Shown here: positions 1 through 7,573 of the stretch, one piece after another
How the letters are laid out: each line of letters begins with the position of its first letter
How positions within the stretch are numbered: position 1 is the stretch's first letter
From: Chloroflexota bacterium
Lineage (GTDB): Bacteria; Chloroflexota; Anaerolineae; VGOG01
DNA length: 10,985 nucleotides
Assembly: GCA_030615705.1 (NCBI GenBank)
Contig: JAUWYT010000025.1
Span: 1 to 10,985, forward strand
Reading direction: 5' to 3'
The notes under the pieces: model-generated
Told to the model about the DNA's origin: nothing
The model's input: only the letters and a program-made list of their open reading frames with translations
Databases searched by the model: none
Translations under genes and position numbers: made by a program

Positions 1-2117
1 TCTGGGCTCAGGAAGACGAGTGGCTGCTGAGTCTCTCCGGCCTTCCGACCTCCGCCTGGGAGGCAGGCGAGACGAGCGAGGGGCGCTATCTCCTGCCCAT
101 CCCTCCGGGCGTTCCTCCTGGCCGCTACCAAGTGAAGGCGACCGTTTATCAAACGGACACGCTGGAGAGGGTGGCTATCCTGGACGAGGGAGGGAGGCCG
201 GCAGGCATGGACTACACCCTGAGGACGATTTCGGTGGCCAGCCCCACCGTTCCGCCGACCATCGAAGAGTTGGCCATCCCCCACGCTCTAAGCTACGATT
301 TCAACAGTCAGGTGGAGCTTCTGGGCTACGGCCTATCCGCCGACGAGGTGGGCTCAGGCGATACCCTGGGGCTGACCCTCTTCTGGCGGGCACTCCGTCC
401 GATGGAGCAAGATTATGGCCTCCTCATCGAGCTCAGGGACGAGGCCGGGGGCACCTTGATGGCGGCGAAGCTCCGCGTTCCCAACGCGTCCTATCCCACC
501 AGCCGTTGGCAGCCAGGCGAGATCCTGTGCGTGCCTTATAACCTACTCATTGACGCCGCCGTCCTCCCAGGCCCCTATGGGCTGTTCGTCAACCTGCTCG
601 ACGGCGATGGCAGGCGGCTGATCGAGGAGGGATTCTCCCTTACTGAGCTGAGCATCGAGGGGAGGGAGCACCTCTTTGCTGTGCCGGAGGTCCGCTTCCC
701 CCTGTGGGCAGACATTGCCCATCGTGCGGCCCTTCTCGGCTACGATCTCGACTGGACGAGCGTTGAGCCGGGCGGTGTTTTGCACCTCACCCTCTACTGG
801 CAGACCCTGGCGAGGATGGAGACGAGCTACACCGTCTTCACCCACCTCCTCGACGCCGAGGGCCGCGTCCGGGGGCAAAAGGACAGCATCCCCTGCGGCG
901 GGGCTTGTCCAACGACGAGTTGGCTCGAGGGGGAGGTCATCGTGGACAGGTATGAGATCGTCGTCAATCCTGATGGACCTCCCGGCGAGTATCAGATCGA
1001 GGTGGGAATGTACGACGCGAAGACGGGGGAGCGTTTGCCGGTTTTCAACGAAAAGGGTGAACGCTTGCCGGAGGATCGCGTGTTGCTGGAGTCAGCAGAC
1101 GCTCCTCAATATATCCGTCCAAGTGAGGAATCTACCTTCGGCGTCGACGCCTACAACGTCCACCTCCCCATCGTATCTAGCGGAGTAGGAACCCAAGCCC
1201 AGACAGCAGCTAGCCAGGCTGCCCAATGTGCCAACAAAGTCCACAGAGAGGAGAACAAACTGGTGTACAACGGGAAGGAGATCCGACTCATCGGGGTGAA
1301 TGCCACCTGGATGACCCGTGGCAGAGACTTCCCCGAGGAGAAATGGGATGAAGTGCTGAGCTTCCTCTCTAAATACGTAAACTGCATCCGCGTCTGGGTG
1401 TTTCCCGGTGCGGATGTGGATAGACTTGAGAGATTGCTCAATCTTGGGGCTGAATATGATCTCCTCTTTGGTATAACATTTGAAACGTTTCAGGAGGTTC
1501 CTGAATATGCGCGGTTCGGCCAGACGTGGTTTGCCGAGGGATATGAAGAGACCTATCTGCCCTTCGTCAAGGAGGTGGTAAACCGCTTCAAGGGGTCGTC
1601 GCGGATTGCCTTTTGGCAAATGATGAACGAGCCGAACCCGTGGGGATGGCCCTGGGGGCGGAAAGGCTCGGGCATCGACACCTTCGAGCGGTGGATTGAG
1701 GACGTAGCAGCAGAGATACGTGCCATAGACCCCTGTCACCCGATCTCCATTGGCCTGATCAGAGTGGATAAGATAGGAGACAATGTGAAGCGTGAGAAGT
1801 GGTTCAAAGAGATCCACACGAGCACAGAGGTTGATCTCGTAACGGCGCATGTACACACGAAGGATGGTAAGAAGGAGATAGACCTGGCCAACGAGATCGG
1901 TTATCCGATAGTGTTCACCGAAGTCTGGATTGACCGGTCCTCCAACATCGAAAAGCGTCGCTATTGGGTCTTGAGGTTTGCGGAAGAACGCTTCGACAGG
2001 GGACTGGGTGGGTTGCTGCTCTGGCAATTCAAGAAGCCCACCCAGGAGTATCCATGGAAGTACGAAATCACCGAGGATGAGATTCCTGTGTGGGAAGCCT
2101 TGAGGGAGTTTCACTAG
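1..2117 (+). CDS. Repeat-domain protein with C-terminal GH5-like glycoside hydrolase (5' partial)
   Basis: The frame is open from the first complete codon (nt 3) to TAG at 2115-2117, so the gene starts before the window; the ATG at 132 lies inside a repeat and is not the start. About 704 residues are visible. Nt 3-215 are the end of one extracytoplasmic repeat, about 273-665 a degenerate repeat, and about 681-1094 a canonical repeat. A linker follows (about 1095-1229) with VHLPIVSS and a Ser/Ala/Gln-rich stretch. Nt 1230-2114 encode a TIM-barrel-type glycoside hydrolase: IRLIGVN near its start, NCIRVW, the acid/base Glu in WQMMNEPN (codon 1629-1631), VTAHVH (1839-1856), and the nucleophile Glu in PIVFTEVW (codon 1920-1922). 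Two Glu about 97 residues apart in these contexts fit clan GH-A, most like GH5 mannanase/cellulase relatives. Substrate is unknown. By analogy with its neighbours the missing N-terminus could be a membrane glycosyltransferase, but that is inference. Confidence 0.88.
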   Translation, partial: WAQEDEWLLSLSGLPTSAWEAGETSEGRYLLPIPPGVPPGRYQVKATVYQTDTLERVAILDEGGRPAGMDYTLRTISVASPTVPPTIEELAIPHALSYDFNSQVELLGYGLSADEVGSGDTLGLTLFWRALRPMEQDYGLLIELRDEAGGTLMAAKLRVPNASYPTSRWQPGEILCVPYNLLIDAAVLPGPYGLFVNLLDGDGRRLIEEGFSLTELSIEGREHLFAVPEVRFPLWADIAHRAALLGYDLDWTSVEPGGVLHLTLYWQTLARMETSYTVFTHLLDAEGRVRGQKDSIPCGGACPTTSWLEGEVIVDRYEIVVNPDGPPGEYQIEVGMYDAKTGERLPVFNEKGERLPEDRVLLESADAPQYIRPSEESTFGVDAYNVHLPIVSSGVGTQAQTAASQAAQCANKVHREENKLVYNGKEIRLIGVNATWMTRGRDFPEEKWDEVLSFLSKYVNCIRVWVFPGADVDRLERLLNLGAEYDLLFGITFETFQEVPEYARFGQTWFAEGYEETYLPFVKEVVNRFKGSSRIAFWQMMNEPNPWGWPWGRKGSGIDTFERWIEDVAAEIRAIDPCHPISIGLIRVDKIGDNVKREKWFKEIHTSTEVDLVTAHVHTKDGKKEIDLANEIGYPIVFTEVWIDRSSNIEKRRYWVLRFAEERFDRGLGGLLLWQFKKPTQEYPWKYEITEDEIPVWEALREFH
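3..1094 (+). repeat. Extracytoplasmic repeat array of gene 1 (one partial, two complete units)
   Basis: This is a protein-level repeat. The partial first unit keeps PTSAWEAGE, PPGRYQVKATVY and LDEGGRPAG. The second unit (about 273-665) keeps ELLGYGL, GDTLGLTLFW, YPTSRWQPGE and GPYGLFVNLLD but has lost the GQ.DS.P motif. The third (about 681-1094) is canonical, with LLGYDL, LHLTLYWQ, TSYTVFTHLLD, GQKDSIP, PTTSWLEGE, GEYQIEVGMYD and TGERLPVF. The alternating hydrophobic pattern suggests a beta-sandwich. Carbohydrate or cell-wall binding is inferred, not shown. Confidence 0.85.
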
Positions 2118-2121
2118 AGGA
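2116..2121 (+). promoter_or_regulatory. Ribosome-binding site supporting the GTG start at 2131
   Basis: AGAGGA overlaps the stop codon of gene 1 (TAG at 2115-2117) and sits 9 nt before GTG 2131. The alternative in-frame ATG at 2230 has only a weak purine stretch in front of it, so the longer reading is preferred. Confidence 0.55.
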
Positions 2122-2130
2122 TAGAGCTTA

Positions 2131-4947
2131 GTGAGATTACAAGTGGTTCACAAGATCAACAGAGAAGCAAATTTGAGCTTTGGCACCAGGCTGTCGCTCT
2201 CGGCTGGAAAAGCTAAGAGATTGGCCTTGATGGCTGCCGCAGCTAAGGCGTTGCCCCACCTGCTGGTTCTCATCGCCTTAGCCCTGCGCCTCTATCGCAT
2301 TGACCACCAGAGCCTCTGGTATGATGAGGGCTGGAGCATCCACTTGGCCACTCGCAGCATCTCCGAGGCGGTCCCGCTGATCGCCAGCCCTGGTCACACT
2401 CATCCTCCCCTGTATTATCTCTTGCTCCATTACTGGGGGATTTTAGCTGGCTTCAGCGAACTAAGCTTGCGGTTTCTGTCCCTGCTGTTTGGTATGCTTC
2501 TGGTACCAGTAAGCTACCGCTTGGCACGCAGGCTCTATGACGCAAAGACAGGGCTGGTCGTCATAGCCATCGCTGCTTTTGCCCCACTCTACGTCACCTA
2601 CTCCCAGGAGACGCGCATGTACAGCCTCCTGACCTTGGAGTGCTCCGCCCTCCTTTACCTGTTCTATCGTCTGACCAGTGCTGCTGAGAATCCCTCCTGG
2701 CGCGAGTGGGCGATGCTGATCCTTCTTGAAGCGAGCAGCATCTACACCCATTACTCCTCCTTTCTCATCATCGCCTATCTGAGCGCATTGGCAATCGCGC
2801 TGCTGTGGAGGCAACGCCGCTCCAGTGACCTATGTCGGTGGCTGGGGGTGCAAGCGATGGTGGCCCTATCGTACCTGCCCTGGGCTCAGGTAGCCATCCA
2901 GCGCATGGCGACGCACACCACCCAAGCGGCTGAGCCTCCCGGCTTGATCTCCTTTGCGGGTCAGGTCTGGCACTTCTACAACGCAGGGACTATCGCCGTC
3001 ATCAGCTCGCACGCTTTGTTCACCACGCTCTCGTCGCTATCGGCCATCGCTTTGGCCGTTGCCTTGCTGATCCTTTGGCGCAATGATCGCAAATGGGGTC
3101 AGGGTGCAATGCTGCTTTTGCACACCATGGTTCCCTTCTTCTTGGTTCTCCTAATCTCGCGGGTCAGGCCGGGCATACACCCCCGCTATGTGATCATGCT
3201 CTCGGTTCCGCTATTCATCCTCATCGGGCGTGCGATTGACATCTCGACCAAATCCAAGGGCTGCAGTAGGCTAATTGGGGTGGTGTTGGGACTGATGCTG
3301 CTCCTCACTTCCGCTGCAGGATTGCATATCCTGTACTTCGAGACCCAGTATCACAAGGATAACGTCCGCTCATTAGCCGAATACCTGGAGAGCACCGCAA
3401 GCGGCGACGACCTCATCATCTTCGATTACAGGGACTATGCCTTCAGCTATTATTACCATGGCGCCGCGCCGGTGCGCTACTTCGAAATAGACGGCAATGA
3501 GCCCCAAATCTCTGTCCGGCTCAGGGAGTGCGCCGAGGGCAAGAAGCATGTCTTCCTCGCCAAATGGTATCAGGGCGAGACGGACGAACGCGGGGTCATA
3601 AGGTTCATCCTGGAATTGAATGGGGGGTTAGCGGACGAGAGGGAGTTTCAGGGGTTCGATCTCAAGACCTATGAGTTGAAACATGCCGTTTCCCTCCCGA
3701 AGCTACAAAGCATCTTTGCCGACTATGGTCTTCTGCAGCTTACCGGCGCTTTCTATGAGACAGCGGTGCCGGTCGATGAGGCAGTTTGTCTGGCCCTGCG
3801 TTGGCGTCTCGCCGGGCAAGCCGAGAGGGGGTATAAGGCCGTGGTGGCCCTGCGCGATGGGCGGGGGCGTCAGATAGCGAGCGCTAATGTTCCTCTTCTT
3901 GATCGGGATTCGCGCCCCACTGATCGGTGGCCTGCGGGCACGGAGACCATTAACTACTACGTCATCCCCCTGCCCACAGGCACGGCTCCCCTCTCCTATA
4001 CCCTTGCCGTCGGCGTCTACGATGAGTCGGACCTGGCCGGGCTCGACCTCTTGGACGAGGCCAGAGCACCAGCAGGGAAGCACTTCCTCTTGGGCACGGT
4101 CAATCTGACGAAGGCCCGCACCTTCGCCAGCGGGCCATGCCCCGGCTTTGAGCCCGTGGGCCTCCCTTTGGCCGATGGCCTGGTTCTGGAGGGTTTCACC
4201 TTGGACAGAAGGGAGGTGCGGGCAGGGGAAGAGCTGGGGGTGGCCCTGTGCTGGCGAGCCATGAGGGATGGCTTGCCGAGCTATGTCCCTGAGCTGCGCC
4301 TGGTGCAGGAGGGGACAGTCATCGCCGCGGCGAGCGGCGTCCCCCTTGATGGGCGTTACCCCAGCGATCTCTGGTCAGAAGGGGAGCTGGTCATTGACCG
4401 GCGCGATTTAGTGCTCTCCCCTGAAGCGAAGGAAGGGCCAGCCGTTCTAGAGCTGGCCTTAGGCGCCGGTCTCGCTTTGAAGCTGCCGGAGATAGGTGTT
4501 GAGGCCGCGGAGCGTCTCTTCGTCGCTCCGCCAATGCAGCACGAGCTAGAGGTGGCCTTCGGCGACTTCGCCGAGCTGATCGGCTACGATTTGGATCGGC
4601 CTGTGGTCAGCCCTAAGGAGGGGGTGAAGCTCACCGTCTACTGGCGGGCGATCAACAGAGAGCCCCTGAACACAAGTTATACCGTATTCACCCACATCCT
4701 GAACCGGGAGGCCAGGCTCATCGCCCAGCACGATGGGATACCGGCCGGCGGCGGGCGTCCCACCACAGGCTGGATGGAGGGAGAGATCATCGTTGACCTG
4801 CACGAGATGGAGTTCAGCGACTTGACCTGCGTGGGGACGGGCATCATCGAAGTGGGGCTCTACGATGCGAGGACCATGGAGCGTGTATTGACCAGTGAGG
4901 GAAGCGACCACCTGCTTTTGCCCAGTGAGATAGTCATAAAGCCTTAG
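2131..4947 (+). CDS. GT39/PMT_2-like membrane glycosyltransferase with three C-terminal repeats
   Basis: The protein has 938 residues from GTG at 2131. An AGAGGA Shine-Dalgarno-like site lies 9 nt upstream, and the leader aligns in frame with the paralogue at the right edge, which supports GTG over the in-frame ATG at 2230. Residues about 41-405 form a polytopic GT-C domain. The first outer loop carries SLWYDEG (D65 E66, the usual catalytic acid site of this superfamily), followed by HTHPPLYY (89-96), YSQETRMY (157-164), THYSSF (206-211) and a PRYV segment at 351-354. An outer loop (about 406-520, with SLAEYLE and DDLIIFDYRDY) precedes repeats at about 524-660, 672-792 and 801-938. Family knowledge predicts transfer of a sugar from a polyprenyl-phosphate donor outside the membrane; donor and acceptor are unknown. 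Gene 1 ends 13 nt upstream, so co-transcription is likely. Confidence 0.9.
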   Translation: MRLQVVHKINREANLSFGTRLSLSAGKAKRLALMAAAAKALPHLLVLIALALRLYRIDHQSLWYDEGWSIHLATRSISEAVPLIASPGHTHPPLYYLLLHYWGILAGFSELSLRFLSLLFGMLLVPVSYRLARRLYDAKTGLVVIAIAAFAPLYVTYSQETRMYSLLTLECSALLYLFYRLTSAAENPSWREWAMLILLEASSIYTHYSSFLIIAYLSALAIALLWRQRRSSDLCRWLGVQAMVALSYLPWAQVAIQRMATHTTQAAEPPGLISFAGQVWHFYNAGTIAVISSHALFTTLSSLSAIALAVALLILWRNDRKWGQGAMLLLHTMVPFFLVLLISRVRPGIHPRYVIMLSVPLFILIGRAIDISTKSKGCSRLIGVVLGLMLLLTSAAGLHILYFETQYHKDNVRSLAEYLESTASGDDLIIFDYRDYAFSYYYHGAAPVRYFEIDGNEPQISVRLRECAEGKKHVFLAKWYQGETDERGVIRFILELNGGLADEREFQGFDLKTYELKHAVSLPKLQSIFADYGLLQLTGAFYETAVPVDEAVCLALRWRLAGQAERGYKAVVALRDGRGRQIASANVPLLDRDSRPTDRWPAGTETINYYVIPLPTGTAPLSYTLAVGVYDESDLAGLDLLDEARAPAGKHFLLGTVNLTKARTFASGPCPGFEPVGLPLADGLVLEGFTLDRREVRAGEELGVALCWRAMRDGLPSYVPELRLVQEGTVIAAASGVPLDGRYPSDLWSEGELVIDRRDLVLSPEAKEGPAVLELALGAGLALKLPEIGVEAAERLFVAPPMQHELEVAFGDFAELIGYDLDRPVVSPKEGVKLTVYWRAINREPLNTSYTVFTHILNREARLIAQHDGIPAGGGRPTTGWMEGEIIVDLHEMEFSDLTCVGTGIIEVGLYDARTMERVLTSEGSDHLLLPSEIVIKP
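2141..2350 (+). repeat. Duplicated 5' gene segment (copy 1; copy 2 near 10731-10940)
   Basis: The DNA around the start of gene 2 matches the segment entering the gene at the right edge. It covers the leader (LSFGTRLSL against LNFGTWLSF), the first membrane helix and the SLW.DEG loop. In 63 leader bases (nt 2170-2232 against 10760-10822) I count 48 identities without a gap. In the following 37 residues (LPHLLVLIA to ATRSI) 28 are identical. This is a paralogous gene duplication, not a mobile repeat. Confidence 0.8.
3700..4944 (+). repeat. Three extracytoplasmic repeats of gene 2
   Basis: Unit 1 (about 3700-4110) is strongly diverged; it keeps LLQLTGAFYE, LALRWRL, RPTDRWPAG and SYTLAVGVYDES. 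Unit 2 (about 4144-4506) is also diverged, with LVLEGFTLD, GEELGVALCWRA, YPSDLWSEGELVIDRRDL and a shortened end with no EVGMY motif. Unit 3 (about 4531-4944) is near canonical, with ELIGYDLD, VKLTVYWRA, TSYTVFTHIL, AQHDGIP, RPTTGWMEGEIIVD and IIEVGLYDARTMERV. The unit closest to the C-terminus is again the best conserved. Confidence 0.8.
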
Positions 4948-5041
4948 CCCAGTCTCTTCCTGCCCCCCTTCGGGTTCTGATATGTACTGTTACATGACAC
5001 GGCACTCTTAGGAGATGGGATGATGCCTGACAGACTTCTTT

Positions 5042-5074
5042 TCTTGTAGTGTCCATTCTCTCAATTCTACAAGA
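5042..5074. repeat. 8-bp inverted repeat with 17-nt loop
   Basis: TCTTGTAG (5042-5049) and CTACAAGA (5067-5074) are perfect reverse complements. The stem is AT-leaning and no T run follows it, so a rho-independent terminator is unlikely. It could be an operator-like site, a transcript hairpin, or chance. Confidence 0.35.
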
Positions 5075-5172
5075 CCCTGAGTTGTTGGGAAGCAAGCACG
5101 GGCGGGAATTCGCAGCGCTGGAACCAAAGGTAGTTGCTCGCGTGAAGAATATTCTCAGCTCGGCACCAGCGC

Positions 5173-5322
5173 ATGACACGGGCTAACCGGCTGACGCCCA
5201 AATTGGCTGCTCTTTGGTCTGTAACGTTGTTTGCGTTTGCAACCTCATACACATTACAGTGTAGCATGTGCTCTCGACGGCGTAGCCAACTGCGGTTAGC
5301 CTTGACTGTTGAAAGAGGATAG
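5173..5322 (+). CDS. Possible small hydrophobic ORF (doubtful)
   Basis: ATG 5173 to TAG 5320-5322 encodes 49 residues beginning MTRANRLTPK. One hydrophobic stretch (about residues 11-28, LAALWSVTLF and on) is followed by CSMCSRRR. The stop lies one base before the ATG of gene 3, a spacing seen in translational coupling. There is no good Shine-Dalgarno before ATG 5173, and I recognise no family. It may be only a random open stretch, or a leader peptide for the next gene. Confidence 0.15.
   Translation: MTRANRLTPKLAALWSVTLFAFATSYTLQCSMCSRRRSQLRLALTVERG
5314..5319 (+). promoter_or_regulatory. Ribosome-binding site deciding the start at ATG 5324
   Basis: AGAGGA lies 4 nt before ATG 5324, a short but usable spacing. 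It falls inside the reading frame opened by TTG 5309, which argues against that alternative start. Confidence 0.45.
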
Positions 5323-5323
5323 G

Positions 5324-7573
5324 ATGCGGCTTAACCCCTTCGCCTTAGCCAAGCGACATCTGGCTATAACCTTTATCATCTCAGCTTTCATCGTGCTAGG
5401 GACCATTTATAGCGTCGTCACCCCCATCTTTGAGGCTTCCGATGAGATATCCCACTACCCAGTGGTTAAGCACATCGCTGATGGGCAGGGTCTACCTGTA
5501 CAAAACCCTGAGATGGAGCATCCATGGCGGCAAGAGGGCAGCCAGCCACCTCTCTATTATGTTATTGCTGCGTTAGTCACTTCTTGGATCGACACAGATG
5601 ATATGACAGAACTGCTATGGTATAACCCCCACGCTAGGATTGGCCTGCCTCTGGCCAAGGACAACAAGAACATGGTCATCCATGTGGATCAAGAGAGATT
5701 CCCCTATCAACGCACTGCCCTAGCCGTGCATATCATCCGCTTTCTCTCAGTATTCATGGAGGTGACGACGGTCTTACTTACCTACTTGATCAGCCTGGAG
5801 ATATTCCCTGGAGCAAGAGATGTCGCGGCTGGAGCTGCAGCTATCGTGGCCTTCAATCCCATGTTCCTCTTCATTGCTGGTTCTGTAAATAACGATAACT
5901 TGGTAATTCCCCTCTCCTCCCTAGCTTTATTACTGATGACGCGCATGGTAAAGAATGGAGCATCGATGCGATGCCTAGTGGCACTTGGTGCCGTCATTGG
6001 CTTTGCTGCTCTTTCGAAATTGAGTGCCCTTGGTCTTCTGCCCCTTGCAGTTACAACTATTGCCATCGTAGCCGTCCGCCAGCGCTCCCTCATTACTTTC
6101 GTGAAGTGGAGTGCCGTCGTCCTTGTTATCACTTCAGTCATTGCTGGTTGGTGGTTTGTCAGGAATTGGACATTATATAGGGATCCTCTTGGCCTAAATG
6201 TGATGCTGGCTATTGCTGGTGAGCGGAGCTCAAAGCCTACCTTTAGTGATCTCATAGCCGAATCTGAGGGTTTCAAGATATCCTACTGGGCACTCTTTGG
6301 TGCGGTGAACGTGCTAGCCGATCCTATTGTTTATGCCGTCTATGATGCTATCACAGTGCTAAGCGGGATAGGGCTGCTCTTAGCTATTAGACGGCACTTT
6401 GGAGGAGACAAAACGGTTAGCGGTTCTGCCTTGTTGGTCCTCGCCCTTTGGATAGCGATCCTATTCGCTAGCCTGGTGCGGTGGACGCAAATGACGAAGG
6501 CCTCCCAAGGGCGTCTCCTCTTCCCAGCTATCTCGGCTATCTCCATCTTCCTATCCTGGGGGCTAACTCAACTGGTGTCTAGACGATTCACTGGGGTATT
6601 GGCCGGTGGTGTCAGCGCAGTGATGCTCATCCTGGCCATTATTTCCCCCTTCCGCTACATTGCCCCAGCCTATGCCAGACCGCCGCTCCTCACCGCGCTT
6701 AATGCCCAATCGATACCTCATCGTGTCCATATCAATTACGAGGGGAACGTGGAGTTGATGGGCTATGAGACCGACAAGGACAGAGTCGAACCAGGGGATG
6801 TTCTAGAGCTGACCCTTTACTGGCGCTGTCTAGCCGAAATGGATCGAGACTACAGCGTCTTTATCCACCTACTTGGGCGGGACGAGCAGCTCGTCGGCCA
6901 GAGGGATACCTACCCTGGTCGGGGAACATATCCCACCAGCCTTTGGAGGGTGGGGGATATCATATGCGATAAGTATGAAGTCCCCATATCTCCCGATGCC
7001 GCAGCGCCCAGTTCCTGTCGGGTGGAGGTGGGGTTGTACACCCTACCTACTTTCGAGGGCGTGCGCCCTTTCGACAGAGAGGGACGGCCTCTAGGGAGCC
7101 CGATAATAGGTTGGGTGAAGATCGCCCCAGAGGAACCTCAGAGCTACGCTATTCCCAATCCGATATACTTCAATCTGGCCGATAAAGTCGCCCTGGTCGG
7201 CTATGACCTGGAGGAGAGGGCTATAAGTCCAGGCGAGACGCTCCATTTGACCCTCTTTTGGCAGGTGCTAGAGAAGATAGACGAGGATTGCACCGTCTTT
7301 ACTCACCTTGTTGACGAAGGGGATCGGATTTGGGGACAGCGAGACAGCCAGCCGCTGAGCGGGTACTATCCCACCTCCCTTTGGGACGTGGGGGAGGTGA
7401 TCAAAGACGACTACGAGTTGGTGGTGCAGCCCGAGGCCCCGCCGGGCGAGTATATTCTGGAGGTGGGAATGTATCTCTTGGAAACGGGAAAGCGGTTGGC
7501 TATATTGGATGAGGAGGGGCGGGGGCAAGGGGATAGGGTCCTGTTGAGCGGAGTACAGGTAATAGTTCGATAA
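5324..7573 (+). CDS. GT-C-type membrane protein (DUF2142/ArnT-like) with two C-terminal repeats
   Basis: The protein has 749 residues from ATG 5324. An in-frame TTG at 5309 would add five residues but has no ribosome-binding site, while AGAGGA (5314-5319) precedes the ATG. After a first helix (about 12-34) comes TPIFEASDEISHY (33-45), an acidic first-loop motif unlike the SLW.DEG of genes 2 and 4. Then come SQPPLYYV (73-80), NPMFLFIAGSVNNDN (178-192), WWFVRNWTLYRDPLG (276-290) and SQGRLLFPAI (394-403), a set I associate with DUF2142-like and ArnT-like GT-C proteins. The membrane part ends near residue 445. Repeats follow at about 464-602 and 606-749. The role is probably lipid-linked sugar transfer outside the membrane; substrate unknown. 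The membrane-coding DNA is visibly less GC-rich than the repeat part (23 of 60 in nt 5881-5940). Confidence 0.87.
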   Translation: MRLNPFALAKRHLAITFIISAFIVLGTIYSVVTPIFEASDEISHYPVVKHIADGQGLPVQNPEMEHPWRQEGSQPPLYYVIAALVTSWIDTDDMTELLWYNPHARIGLPLAKDNKNMVIHVDQERFPYQRTALAVHIIRFLSVFMEVTTVLLTYLISLEIFPGARDVAAGAAAIVAFNPMFLFIAGSVNNDNLVIPLSSLALLLMTRMVKNGASMRCLVALGAVIGFAALSKLSALGLLPLAVTTIAIVAVRQRSLITFVKWSAVVLVITSVIAGWWFVRNWTLYRDPLGLNVMLAIAGERSSKPTFSDLIAESEGFKISYWALFGAVNVLADPIVYAVYDAITVLSGIGLLLAIRRHFGGDKTVSGSALLVLALWIAILFASLVRWTQMTKASQGRLLFPAISAISIFLSWGLTQLVSRRFTGVLAGGVSAVMLILAIISPFRYIAPAYARPPLLTALNAQSIPHRVHINYEGNVELMGYETDKDRVEPGDVLELTLYWRCLAEMDRDYSVFIHLLGRDEQLVGQRDTYPGRGTYPTSLWRVGDIICDKYEVPISPDAAAPSSCRVEVGLYTLPTFEGVRPFDREGRPLGSPIIGWVKIAPEEPQSYAIPNPIYFNLADKVALVGYDLEERAISPGETLHLTLFWQVLEKIDEDCTVFTHLVDEGDRIWGQRDSQPLSGYYPTSLWDVGEVIKDDYELVVQPEAPPGEYILEVGMYLLETGKRLAILDEEGRGQGDRVLLSGVQVIVR
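6713..7570 (+). repeat. Two extracytoplasmic repeats of gene 3
   Basis: Both units are close to consensus. Unit 1 (about 6713-7129) has ELMGYETD, LELTLYWRC, RDYSVFIHLL, GQRDTYP, YPTSLWRVGDIICDKYE and VEVGLYTL. Unit 2 (about 7139-7570) has ALVGYDLE, LHLTLFWQ, CTVFTHLVD, GQRDSQP, YPTSLWDVGEVIKDDYE, PPGEYILEVGMY and GDRVLL. They share the terminal module with genes 1, 2 and 4 although the membrane domain is of a different type. Confidence 0.85.

Larger units (their letters stand above)
4948..5323 (+). other. Intergenic region between genes 2 and 3
   Basis: This is the longest gap in the window. It is less GC-rich than the repeat-coding DNA and has stops in all forward frames over its left part. 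It holds an 8-bp inverted repeat (5042-5049 / 5067-5074) and a 49-codon ORF ending one base before the gene 3 start (5173-5322). I see no convincing sigma-70 promoter, no GC-rich stem followed by a T run, no tRNA and no recognisable transposase remnant. A promoter for genes 3-4 would most likely lie here. Confidence 0.6.

Noticed and set aside
132..134. ATG as start of gene 1
   Set aside because: The frame is open upstream to the window edge and the upstream codons encode recognisable repeat sequence (PTSAWEAGE, PPGRYQV), so this Met is internal.
20..541. Open + frame beginning MAAESLRPSD
   Set aside because: It is Arg/Gly/Pro-rich in the manner of an out-of-frame reading of GC-rich DNA, and overlaps the repeat-coding frame of gene 1.
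1092..2114. Long open frame of 340 codons on the minus strand
   Set aside because: It lies antisense to the GH5-like domain, whose + strand frame has clear catalytic motifs; the minus translation has no recognisable domain and no ribosome-binding site that I can see.
4960..4998. Possible terminator after gene 2 (CCCTTCGGG and ATGTA..TACAT)
   Set aside because: The stems are only three and five base pairs, with no T run.
5042..5074. Inverted repeat as an insertion-sequence end
   Set aside because: The two arms are 17 nt apart, no transposase-like frame lies nearby and no target-site duplication was seen.
5782..6276. Minus-strand open frame of 164 codons
   Set aside because: It is antisense to the membrane domain of gene 3 and shows no family signature.
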